A DNA stretch of 20,844 bases, from contig CAYVCD010000019.1 in assembly GCA_964450115.1 (NCBI GenBank), forward strand, positions 1-20,844. The letters are read 5' to 3'. How positions within the stretch are numbered: the first letter of the stretch is position 1; every line of letters starts with the position of its first letter. Of the stretch, positions 1 through 6,987 are shown piece after piece. A program made the position numbers and the translations under genes. The notes beneath the pieces are model-generated. The model saw nothing but the letters and a program-made list of their open reading frames with translations, was not told the origin of the DNA and ran no database searches. The stretch comes from 2-01-FULL-45-10 sp964450115 (GTDB taxonomy: Bacteria > Omnitrophota > Gorgyraeia > 2-01-FULL-45-10).

Positions 1-328
1 TCAGAAGATACAGGACGACTATGATATCACCGTTAAAATAGAAGAGAGCTTCTTTACCCCAGAGGGGAATGTAGAAGAAGGCCGTCACCGCCGACGCCAA
101 TCCGAATATCGGCATCAGCTTGAATATCCTGGGGTTCGCCTCTTCCGGAATGACCTCCTCCTTGCCCATAAGCTTTAAGAAGTCCGCCAAAGGCTGGAAC
201 CATGGAGGCCCGATCCTGTTCTGCAGGCGCGCGTATAATTTTCTGTCGAAATATTCGGCGGCGAAGCCGAATATGGCCAAAAATAGAAATCCGGGAAATA
301 TAAGCAGCTGAAATAACTGTCCTAACAT
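1..328 (-). CDS. NuoH-like membrane subunit of group 4 hydrogenase (3' end outside window)
   Basis: This is the N-terminal 109 residues of the NuoH/MbhM/EchB family. This subunit forms the membrane anchor that joins the hydrophilic hydrogenase arm to the ion-pumping arm. Residues 1-24 form a first membrane helix. They are followed by the family signature: DRK at about 28-30, then ARLQNRIGPP (33-42), QPLADFLKLMGKE (45-57), and a second helix from about residue 70. The ATG at 326-328 directly abuts the stop codon of the upstream NuoD-like gene with no base between, so translation is probably coupled. The gene runs off the window at base 1. An overlapping reading frame at 54-395 is a shadow of this gene. 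A NuoI-like ferredoxin subunit would be expected next, outside the window. Confidence 0.93.
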   Translation of the reverse strand, partial: MLGQLFQLLIFPGFLFLAIFGFAAEYFDRKLYARLQNRIGPPWFQPLADFLKLMGKEEVIPEEANPRIFKLMPIFGLASAVTAFFYIPLWGKEALFYFNGDIIVVLYLL

Positions 329-1552
329 CTAGCCTAACTTTCTTTTCAGACGATCGTTGATCTTTTTGAAATCTACACCCTGATGCTGGTACCAATGAAT
401 ACCGTACTCTCTCAATTCATCCCATTTCAATATCTTCGATCTCTTATCAGAATGCTCTTTTACGGATATGAGCCTGTCGGTACATGAGAAACAGGGGTCG
501 ATAGCCGCTATGACTATCGGCAGGTCCGCCAACTGCCTGTCTTCCAGCATCTTCGACACGGTCTGCAGATTCGCCAGGGTCGGAGCCCGCACCTTGACTC
601 TCTCCGGTTTATCAGAGCCGTTGGACTTCACATAATGCATATTCTCGCCCCTGGGAGCCTCGTAACGGCTTACCGCCTCTCCCGCAGGTATCTTTCTGGG
701 GGCTTTCACGGCTATGGGGCCTTCGGGTAACTGTGTTAATACCTGTCTGATGATCTTATAAGATTCCAATAACTCTCCCAGCCTCACGATGGTCCTGCCG
801 TAAACATCGCAATGATCATCGGTGATGACCTTAAAATCGAGCTCTCCATATGCGGCATAAGGGTCGTCGCGGCGGGTATCTCTGTCTATGCCCGAAGCTC
901 TGCCCGTCGGCCCGACAGCGCCCAATTTTAGCGCGTCATCATGCGACAGCATGCCGACCTTCGAAAGCCTCTTTATTATAGTCGTCTCTTTCGTCGCTAT
1001 ATCTATATAATATTTTGTCCGCTCCTCTAGAGTCTTTACGCCTTTTAATATATCTTTGGCATACTCCGGGGTGATGTCGCGCCTCACGCCGCCGATACAG
1101 TTTATGCCATAATTGACGCGGTTGCCGGTTATCATGGCCAGAATATCCATCACGACTTCTCTGTCGCGCCAAGTATACATCAGCAATGTATCGAAACCTA
1201 TCTCATGACCGGCGACGCCCAGCCATAATAGGTGGCTATGGATGCGCTCAAGCTCTCCTATTAATGTGCGTATATATTTAGCGCGTCTGGGAATATCAAG
1301 TGCGGCTATCTCCTCTACAGCCTGGACGAACGCGCTCGAGTGCGCATGCGAACATATCCCGCAGATCCTTTCGTTCAGGTATACATCCTGTACATAAGTT
1401 CTCTCTTCGCAGGCCTTCTCAATGCCGCGGTGGTTATATCCGAGCCTGATCGTCAAGCCTGTTATCTTCTCTCCGCTCAGCTGCACTCTGAAAGAGGCCG
1501 GCTCTTTTAACGCGGGGTGCTGCGGCCCTATGGGTATGATGACTTTATGCAT
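329..1552 (-). CDS. Group 4 [NiFe]-hydrogenase large (catalytic) subunit, NuoD-like
   Basis: Catalytic subunit of a membrane-bound energy-converting hydrogenase, 407 aa, facing the cytoplasm and expected to interconvert protons and H2 using ferredoxin electrons. The N-terminus has the NuoD-family GPQHPALKEP (residues 9-18). The nickel-binding L1 motif is RICGICSHAH with C64 and C67. The L2 motif DPCFSCTDR has C354 and C357. True complex I NuoD has lost these cysteines, so the active site looks intact and the protein is a hydrogenase, not a quinone reductase. About 47 residues follow the L2 motif. In HycE a similar tail is cut off after DPCxSCTDR by the HycI protease, so processing is plausible here, but no protease gene is visible in the window. 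The start overlaps the NuoC-like gene by 8 bp. Confidence 0.95.
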   Translation of the reverse strand: MHKVIIPIGPQHPALKEPASFRVQLSGEKITGLTIRLGYNHRGIEKACEERTYVQDVYLNERICGICSHAHSSAFVQAVEEIAALDIPRRAKYIRTLIGELERIHSHLLWLGVAGHEIGFDTLLMYTWRDREVVMDILAMITGNRVNYGINCIGGVRRDITPEYAKDILKGVKTLEERTKYYIDIATKETTIIKRLSKVGMLSHDDALKLGAVGPTGRASGIDRDTRRDDPYAAYGELDFKVITDDHCDVYGRTIVRLGELLESYKIIRQVLTQLPEGPIAVKAPRKIPAGEAVSRYEAPRGENMHYVKSNGSDKPERVKVRAPTLANLQTVSKMLEDRQLADLPIVIAAIDPCFSCTDRLISVKEHSDKRSKILKWDELREYGIHWYQHQGVDFKKINDRLKRKLG

Positions 1553-1997
1553 TTGGTTTCCAGTCCTTTCTCAACGGGTACTGATCCGGAGGCCAATCGT
1601 CGGGAAGCGGATAGCGCTTTCCTTCGGGAAGTCCCTCGACCTGCACTCCTAGTAGATCCTTCAATTCTCTTTCGTATATCTGAGCGCTGGGGAAATATTC
1701 TATTATCGTCTTTAATACTGGCTTATCTTTGGGCACGCCTGTCTTAATATTCAGTATGATGCCGTCCTGCCTGGTGATGTGATAGATGAGAGCTATCTTT
1801 TCTGCTTCATCCAGGCCGGTTATCGTGCACAGGTATATGAAATTAAGGTCACGTATGGCATATTCGAAGACTTCTTTAAAATTGCCGTAATCTACCTCGG
1901 CCAATATGCGCCGGTCCCTCTGGACCCTTACCTTATCACTTAAATAAGGGAATCTGCTCAACAGATCCTGCTTTATCTTTATCTCTTTTGTTTCCAT
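1545..1997 (-). CDS. NuoC-like 30 kDa subunit of group 4 hydrogenase
   Basis: 150 aa soluble subunit of the NuoC/MbhK/EchD family, which braces the small and large subunits in the cytoplasmic arm. The diagnostic C-terminal stretch is present: YERELKDLLGVQVEG (108-122) followed by the RYPLPDDW turn (128-135) and a PLRKDW end. In complex I this block contacts NuoD. It is separate from the large subunit, unlike the fused NuoCD or HycE form. The ATG at 1995-1997 follows the NuoB-like gene by 7 bp, and its end overlaps the large-subunit start by 8 bp. Confidence 0.93.
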   Translation of the reverse strand: METKEIKIKQDLLSRFPYLSDKVRVQRDRRILAEVDYGNFKEVFEYAIRDLNFIYLCTITGLDEAEKIALIYHITRQDGIILNIKTGVPKDKPVLKTIIEYFPSAQIYERELKDLLGVQVEGLPEGKRYPLPDDWPPDQYPLRKDWKPNA

Positions 1998-2004
1998 AAA
2001 TTAA

Positions 2005-2469
2005 TTATATCGGCCTCGGCAATGATGCACGAACGCCCTTGTCTTCCACGCTCTTTAATAATTTCACGATGCCGTCTATTAATGCCTTGGGGCTGACCGG
2101 ACAACCCGGTATGTACGCGGCCACCGGAAGCACGGCGTCGATGCCGCTCTCGACGTTATAACAGCCGTCGAAGACCCCGCCTGAACAGGCGCATGTGCCG
2201 ACTACGACGACGAACTTCGGCTCGGGCATCTGCTCGTATATTTTCTTTAATCTCGGGGCCACCTGTTTCGTCACTGGCCCGGAGCAGAGAAGGATGTCGG
2301 CATGCCGTGGCGTAGCTTTTAGCTGCACCCCGAACCGCTCCAGGTCGTATCTGGGCGTAAGCGCCGCTATTATCTCAATGTCACAGGCATTGCAGGCCCC
2401 CGTATTGAAATGCAGGACCCATGGTGATTTGACCGTCGCCCAGTTTATTATCTTTTTCACAAATCCCAT
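2005..2469 (-). CDS. Group 4 [NiFe]-hydrogenase small subunit, NuoB-like
   Basis: 154 aa electron-transfer subunit of the NuoB/MbhJ/EchC family. It carries the proximal [4Fe-4S] cluster (N2 equivalent) next to the NiFe site. Ligands visible are C26 and C29 in GACNACDIE, C93 in GTCACSGG and C123 in YIPGCPVSP. The first pair is spaced CxxC as in hydrogenases, not the adjacent CC of complex I NuoB, which agrees with the hydrogenase call for the neighbouring large subunit. The protein has no extra small-subunit cluster domain and no Tat signal, typical of group 4. It starts at ATG 2467-2469, 5 bp after the NuoA-like gene. Confidence 0.95.
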   Translation of the reverse strand: MGFVKKIINWATVKSPWVLHFNTGACNACDIEIIAALTPRYDLERFGVQLKATPRHADILLCSGPVTKQVAPRLKKIYEQMPEPKFVVVVGTCACSGGVFDGCYNVESGIDAVLPVAAYIPGCPVSPKALIDGIVKLLKSVEDKGVRASLPRPI

Positions 2470-2474
2470 AAAAG

Positions 2475-2807
2475 TTACTTTCTAAAAAGTATGAATAGCG
2501 CCGTCATGGCGCCCGCCAAATAAATCACCGCTATGGAGAGAGAGCCCAACGTCTCCATCGGCACCGTCGTTATTATCAAAGCCGTCACATGCAATATCGT
2601 AAAGAAGAAAGCGAACGGAAAGAACTGCGCATAGTCCGGCTGTATGAAAGGGGTCAGCCCTTCCTCTCCGCAAGAGTACGACGTCGTTGAGGCATTCTCC
2701 CCGCTTCTTGCCTTGAACGATAATTTTGCCAAAAGGCCGGACAGCAGCATCGTAGCAACCAATATTATTATAAAAGCAACCGGCGGAGTTAATATAAATT
2801 TGTCCAT
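2475..2807 (-). CDS. NuoA-like membrane subunit in a hydrogenase operon
   Basis: 110 aa with three predicted membrane helices (about 9-31, 60-82, 88-108). The SYSCGEEG stretch (43-50, Cys46) between helices 1 and 2 matches the YECG loop of NuoA, and PFAFFFTILHVTALII matches helix 2. In NuoA that helix carries the conserved acidic FDVE pair; here the equivalent positions are His73 and Thr75, so both carboxylates are missing. NuoA sits at the junction between the quinone chamber and the membrane arm in complex I. Most described group 4 hydrogenases (Ech, Mbh, Hyc) lack a recognisable NuoA, which makes this subunit noteworthy. It lies between the NuoK- and NuoB-like genes with 7 and 5 bp gaps. 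The call rests on the loop motif, size, topology and context. Confidence 0.8.
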   Translation of the reverse strand: MDKFILTPPVAFIIILVATMLLSGLLAKLSFKARSGENASTTSYSCGEEGLTPFIQPDYAQFFPFAFFFTILHVTALIITTVPMETLGSLSIAVIYLAGAMTALFILFRK

Positions 2808-2814
2808 TATGCTC

Positions 2815-3135
2815 TCATCCTTTAAGGCTGGTCAGATTACTCGCGGCAAGCGATTCATTATGTCTGTATATGCTTAATATTACGCCGGCAGCTACTGCTA
2901 TTACCACTACCTCTATTATTATGAGCGTTATCACGAGCGACTGCGCGAGCGCCGTCTGGCCGGTCACATAGCCGGCCACTATGATAAGAAGAGTGACTGC
3001 CTTAATGAGAAGCTCTAATCCTATGATCACCCTCATGAGATTACGCGTCACGAGGATACAGTAAAGCCCTGCGATCAATACCATGATCACGAATAAAGAG
3101 AAGCCTGTAAAGATCTGCCAATTAGCTCCCATCAT
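2815..3135 (-). CDS. NuoK/MrpC-like membrane subunit
   Basis: 106 aa with three membrane helices, typical of NuoK (about 100 aa) and the related MrpC/MnhC. Both membrane glutamates of the NuoK proton path are present: E41 in IIGLELLIKAVTLL and E75 in TLIIIEVVVIAVAAG. It should link the antiporter-like subunits to the core in the ion-translocating arm. The start ATG at 3133-3135 overlaps the upstream NuoJ-like stop by 4 bp. A second ATG immediately follows (MMGANW), so the exact start is uncertain by one codon. Confidence 0.92.
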   Translation of the reverse strand: MMGANWQIFTGFSLFVIMVLIAGLYCILVTRNLMRVIIGLELLIKAVTLLIIVAGYVTGQTALAQSLVITLIIIEVVVIAVAAGVILSIYRHNESLAASNLTSLKG

Positions 3136-3623
3136 TTTTTCTTTCTCTCCTTAAATAAGAGAACTATGCCGAAGACTCCCGCTAATAAGACCACTATCTG
3201 TCCGAAGATATCGAGCTGCCTTGAATTCCACAGGACGCTGCGCACATCGCTTTGGGCCAGCTTCAAAGGCATCTTGAAATCTACCGGCAATTTTACAGAG
3301 ATAAGCGCCGCTCCGACTGCCAGCATTATAACGGGCATATACCAGAACCTCTTCGCCCTGTCCTTGGATAATTTTATTATCTCCTTGTGCGTTAGCGGCT
3401 TCGTCAAACTTATCGTGCTGACAAATACAGCCGTTATCAGGCCTGTGCAAACGGATAATTCAAATACGGCGGCAAGAGGCGAATCGAGCCGGAACATTAT
3501 GATAGTTATGATGGCACTCGTAAGAGCGAGCCCTATCGTGGATTTTAAGAGGCTCCTCGTCATGACGGTCCATGAAGCCGCCACTACCATCGCTGTAAGA
3601 AGTATAATATCTATGAGTGTCAT
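3132..3623 (-). CDS. NuoJ/MbhD-like membrane subunit
   Basis: 163 aa hydrophobic protein of the NuoJ (ND6) family as found in group 4 hydrogenases and Mrp-type complexes. Helix 3 carries SPLAAVFELSVCTGLITAVF (48-67) with a membrane glutamate at 55. After a basic hydrophilic loop (74-93), the C-terminus has NSRQLDIFGQIVVLLAG (133-149), resembling the last helix of NuoJ and MbhD/MrpB-type subunits, then a Lys-rich cytosolic tail. It sits between the third antiporter-like gene (11 bp gap) and the NuoK-like gene (4 bp overlap), as in the J-K pair of complex I operons. Confidence 0.85.
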   Translation of the reverse strand: MTLIDIILLTAMVVAASWTVMTRSLLKSTIGLALTSAIITIIMFRLDSPLAAVFELSVCTGLITAVFVSTISLTKPLTHKEIIKLSKDRAKRFWYMPVIMLAVGAALISVKLPVDFKMPLKLAQSDVRSVLWNSRQLDIFGQIVVLLAGVFGIVLLFKERKKK

Positions 3624-3634
3624 TTATATCTCTT

Positions 3635-5068
3635 TTAGTGTAAGAACATTTCCGCCAACGGCATAAGGAACTTATTGAAGATCGCGGGAAAACATACGCC
3701 CGCCGCTATCGTTATTACCGAAAGCGCTATCGAAACGGCCGAAAATCCAAAATTTGCTTCTCTTACATTCTCAAGCCCGGGTCCTAGCTTACCGAAGAAG
3801 ACCCTGCGCTGCATGGAGAGCATATAGGCCAATGTCAATATGCTGGCCAATATCGCTATTACGCCATAAATCTGGTTACCGGATCTCCATAACGCTACTA
3901 TAATGATTAGCTTGCTCCAGAATCCCGCCATAGGCGGCACCCCGCATGTGGAGAGCATCGCCACGATCGATGTAGCTCCAGTAACGGGCATCTTAGAAGA
4001 CAGCCCGCCCATATCGTTCATATCCTTTGTGCCCGTAGCTACGCGCACTGCCGCAGCGTTCACGAATAACTGCGACTTAAATATTGCATGATTGAATATG
4101 TGGAACGCAGCGCCGGCTATTCCGAGAGCTGTACCCGTGCCCAACCCTAAGATTATATAACCGATCTGACTTATGCTTGAATATCCTAGCATCCTGTTAA
4201 AATTATTCTGGCCGAGCGCCGCAAAAGCTCCAACGAGGACCGATAGGGTTCCTACCACGAGAAGCACCGCCTTTATCTCCGAGCTAAAACCGAATACCGA
4301 CGTGACGAGCCTGATCAGCGTATAGACGCCGCATGCTTTAGTTATTATGCCGGCCAGCAATACCGCTGCCGGGGCCGGGGCCGTAGCATAGGCGTCTGGA
4401 AGCCACCCGTGAAAAGGAACGAGTCCTCCTTTTATAAAGAGGCCGCATAGAAATATTACTATGGCCAGCTGCGATATGACACCGGGCGCTGAGCCTTTCA
4501 GGGCCGCTCCTACGGAAGCGAACGACGTGTCGCCCGAAAGAAGGATAAATAGCGCTATTGACGAGAGCATCATTATAGAAGCTACCGAGGACATAACTAT
4601 ATACTTAAAAGCGCCCTCGAGCGCGTGCCTGCCCCTGTCAAACGCTATCAATATGAATGACGACACGGCCGTCACCTCGAGAAATACATACATGGAGAAT
4701 ATGTCTTTCACCATCACTATCCCGCATAGCCCTATGGAAGCTATTATCAGTAGATTTATAAAATTGAACCTCTCGTCTTCATCCGTTATCACATACCGGG
4801 ATACCACCAGGCTTGAAAGACAGACTATGCCTATAGACAAGAGCATTAAAAATCCCAGATGGTCTATCGTAAAACTGACATTGAAGAACTTGGAGATCGA
4901 TTCCAACTCGCCACTCCAGAAGAACGGGTTATGAGTTATGGCTAGGATTATCTGGAGAGAAAATAATGCGAACGCATACCAGAAGGCACACCTCTTCAGG
5001 AGCCTTCCGAATGGAAGGTTCAGTATGATTATTCCGAATATGGGTATTAAAATGAATAGTGATGGCAT
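3635..5068 (-). CDS. NuoN/MrpD-type antiporter-like subunit
   Basis: 477 aa proton-translocating membrane subunit (Proton_antipo_M family), about 14 helices. Key ionisable residues are E131 in helix 5 (YVFLEVTAVSSF), K213 in broken helix 7 (LFIKGGLVPFHGWLPDA) and K244 in helix 8 (GIITKACGVY). The APAPAAVLLAG loop fits NuoN/MrpD better than NuoL. It would act as one ion channel of the hydrogenase pump. The ATG at 5066-5068 lies inside the 3' end of the 646-residue subunit gene (22 bp overlap), indicating translational coupling. N, L and M are not securely separable by eye. Confidence 0.88.
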   Translation of the reverse strand: MPSLFILIPIFGIIILNLPFGRLLKRCAFWYAFALFSLQIILAITHNPFFWSGELESISKFFNVSFTIDHLGFLMLLSIGIVCLSSLVVSRYVITDEDERFNFINLLIIASIGLCGIVMVKDIFSMYVFLEVTAVSSFILIAFDRGRHALEGAFKYIVMSSVASIMMLSSIALFILLSGDTSFASVGAALKGSAPGVISQLAIVIFLCGLFIKGGLVPFHGWLPDAYATAPAPAAVLLAGIITKACGVYTLIRLVTSVFGFSSEIKAVLLVVGTLSVLVGAFAALGQNNFNRMLGYSSISQIGYIILGLGTGTALGIAGAAFHIFNHAIFKSQLFVNAAAVRVATGTKDMNDMGGLSSKMPVTGATSIVAMLSTCGVPPMAGFWSKLIIIVALWRSGNQIYGVIAILASILTLAYMLSMQRRVFFGKLGPGLENVREANFGFSAVSIALSVITIAAGVCFPAIFNKFLMPLAEMFLH

Positions 5069-6987
5069 CGTATAAAAAATATAAGTATGATACCGGCGGC
5101 CGCGAGCGACCAGACCATGTAGGTCTTGTAATTCCCGTCGTGCAATTTTCTTATCCTGCCCGTTATAAAATACGCCGATCCTGGCGCAAGATCGTTATAT
5201 ATCCAGTCTATCGCTTTATCTATGCCCCACATCGCCCGGGAGAAGAGCTTAACTATCCTTCGCCCTATTTCATATGGGTCATAACATCCCCTCTCGGCTT
5301 TTGCATATATCCCTGAGAGGATGGGCGCGTAATGTATATGTTCAACTGCCCTGAGAGCGCTTCCGGTCCTTTTAACCCCGTACAGGTGGTTGATGACGGC
5401 CGCTATCAAAACCAATATTGTGATTATAACGAGCATTGCGTTAGTCGGGAAGCCGTAAAAATTACGCCCTTCGAGAAGATGCTCTCCCAATATCGGCTGG
5501 ATCAGATATTTTATCGGCAAATAATTCCATACGCCGAATAGTATACATGCAAGCGCAATGATCACCATAGGTACGAGCATTGCCAGGGGCGCTTCTTTGA
5601 TCGAAAAATAGGGACAGCGCCCTATTTTAGTACTTGGTCCGGTAGAAAATAGGGCGCTGTCCCTATTTTTACCGAAGTAGGCGGCATGGCCCAATTTTAG
5701 GAAAGATGCCGCCGTGAGAAATGACCCGATGACGGCGGCCGCGTAAAATATCCATCCTCTTTCAAGCGCTCCGTCATAGATAAGCTCTTTGGAAAAGAAT
5801 CCGTTAAATGGCGGCACGCCGGATATCGATAGCGCAGTTATGAGAAAGCACACGAATGTCACAGGCATCTTCCACGCCAAACCGCCCAGCTTCTCAAGGT
5901 CCGTACTCCCGGCCTGTTTTTCAACGGAGCCGCCGGTCAAGAAGAGACAGCTTTTATACATGGCGTTATTCAACATATGAAATAAACCGCCTATTATGCC
6001 GGCCGGAACAAATGTCCCTATGCCGAGCACCATGTAGCCTACCTGGCTTATGGCATGATAAGAGAGAAGTCTTTTGTAATCTTTCTGTATAAGCGCCATC
6101 ATTACGGCAAAAATTATCGTTATCGCCCCCAGTATCATGAGGAGCATGCTCGCCCAGGAGTGCGGACTAGGCTTAAAGATATCGAGAGATATGCGGGCAA
6201 GTAGATATATGCCCAAAAGTTTTTCAAAAGCGCCTGGTATGATGGCCATGAACGGAAGCGGCGCGTCAACGGCTGCATCCGGGATCCATGTATGGAAAGG
6301 CATCGAGCCCGATTTGGATATGGCCCCTATCATCATAAATATGAATGCCAGCCCGCCTAGGCCCGAGATAGAAAGGTTTATTTGCGATATGGTGAGAGTG
6401 CCCGCCATCTTTCCCGCTATGGCCATGCCCGCCATAAGACACAGGTCGCCGACACCGACTATGATGAACGCCTTTGTCGCGGTCTTGTAGGCATTCGGAT
6501 TCCCTATAGCGATCATGCCGAATAACGTAAGGAGCAGACCTTCCCAGAAGAATAATAAAAGTATAAGATTGTCCGCAAGCACCACACCATTCGCGAACGC
6601 GATCGATATCAATAGATAGATATAAAAAAGTTTTGCGTAGCCTTTGTCGCGCAAAGAAGCGGTCGAATAGAGAGTGATCAGAGCGCCGAATACCGCTACT
6701 GCGGACATTATGAAAGAACTGAACTGATAGTTACGGAGGGTAAACTCCAGGCCAAATCCGGCCCAGGGAACGGAATAATTTATATTCTGACCGAAAAGCT
6801 TGATCGCGACAAAGAGATTCGCCAGAACCGCTAGCAGAACTATGGCCTCTTTTAAAATAGGGGACAGCGCCCTATTTCTACCCACACTCAGATTGGAAAT
6901 AGGGCGCTGTCCCCTATTTTGTAAAAATATCGCGATGGCCGCCGCTATCGGTATCAATATAGGTAAGAGGATAATGTTATTGGTCAT
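5047..6987 (-). CDS. NuoL-like antiporter subunit carrying two translated palindromic insertions
   Basis: 646 aa antiporter-like subunit with visible ion-path residues: E149 (LLFFWEGLLL), K225 (AISKSGSMPFHTWIPDA), K256 in the next helix and K400 (FNGFFSKELI). The DAPLPFMAIIPGAFEKLLG stretch is typical of NuoL-like subunits of group 4 hydrogenases. The C-terminal 100 residues contain a hydrophilic stretch before a final helix, reminiscent of the NuoL lateral arm. The protein is lengthened by two insertions of about 22-23 residues each, at about 23-46 and 440-463, both encoded by a 67 bp inverted repeat. Both fall in loops between helices and avoid the channel motifs, so the protein is probably functional. 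The start overlaps the upstream stop by 4 bp (ATGA). Confidence 0.93.
   Translation of the reverse strand: MTNNIILLPILIPIAAAIAIFLQNRGQRPISNLSVGRNRALSPILKEAIVLLAVLANLFVAIKLFGQNINYSVPWAGFGLEFTLRNYQFSSFIMSAVAVFGALITLYSTASLRDKGYAKLFYIYLLISIAFANGVVLADNLILLLFFWEGLLLTLFGMIAIGNPNAYKTATKAFIIVGVGDLCLMAGMAIAGKMAGTLTISQINLSISGLGGLAFIFMMIGAISKSGSMPFHTWIPDAAVDAPLPFMAIIPGAFEKLLGIYLLARISLDIFKPSPHSWASMLLMILGAITIIFAVMMALIQKDYKRLLSYHAISQVGYMVLGIGTFVPAGIIGGLFHMLNNAMYKSCLFLTGGSVEKQAGSTDLEKLGGLAWKMPVTFVCFLITALSISGVPPFNGFFSKELIYDGALERGWIFYAAAVIGSFLTAASFLKLGHAAYFGKNRDSALFSTGPSTKIGRCPYFSIKEAPLAMLVPMVIIALACILFGVWNYLPIKYLIQPILGEHLLEGRNFYGFPTNAMLVIITILVLIAAVINHLYGVKRTGSALRAVEHIHYAPILSGIYAKAERGCYDPYEIGRRIVKLFSRAMWGIDKAIDWIYNDLAPGSAYFITGRIRKLHDGNYKTYMVWSLAAAGIILIFFIRCHHYSF
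5604..5670. repeat. Palindromic repeat element, copy A, inside the NuoL-like gene
   Basis: A 67 bp inverted repeat has two perfect 25 bp arms (5604-5628 and 5646-5670) around a 17 bp spacer. Each arm is itself an imperfect palindrome built on AATAGGG..CCCTATT, with core AATAGGGACAGCGCCC. On the minus strand it is read in frame as about 22 residues starting KNRDSALFS. The same arms recur at 6854-6920 and, with small changes, at 11877-11944, while the spacers differ. No transposase lies beside it. It resembles REP/RAYT-type palindromes or Rickettsia palindromic elements in behaviour; membership in a named family is not established. Confidence 0.93.
6854..6920. repeat. Palindromic repeat element, copy B, inside the NuoL-like gene
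   Basis: A 67 bp inverted repeat with perfect 25 bp arms at 6854-6878 and 6896-6920 and a 17 bp spacer unrelated to that of copy A. The arms match copy A except for a GGGG instead of GGG with one compensating base at the inner end. The mirrored arm carries the paired change, so the stem remains perfect. It is translated in frame near the N-terminus of the 646-residue subunit (QNRGQRPIS ... GRNRALSPI), between the first two membrane helices. Confidence 0.93.

Noticed and set aside
54..395. Open reading frame on the minus strand overlapping the NuoH-like gene
   Set aside because: It is in another frame over a clear NuoH signature and the large-subunit stop; its product has no family features.
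329..1552. Annotating the large subunit as complex I NuoD
   Set aside because: Both nickel-binding CxxC motifs are present, and the NuoB-like partner has hydrogenase-type CxxC spacing; no NuoE, F or G genes occur.
5604..6920. The palindromes as Rho-independent terminators or a CRISPR array
   Set aside because: They lie within an intact membrane-protein gene, have mirrored arms, and are 1.2 kb apart with no regular spacers.
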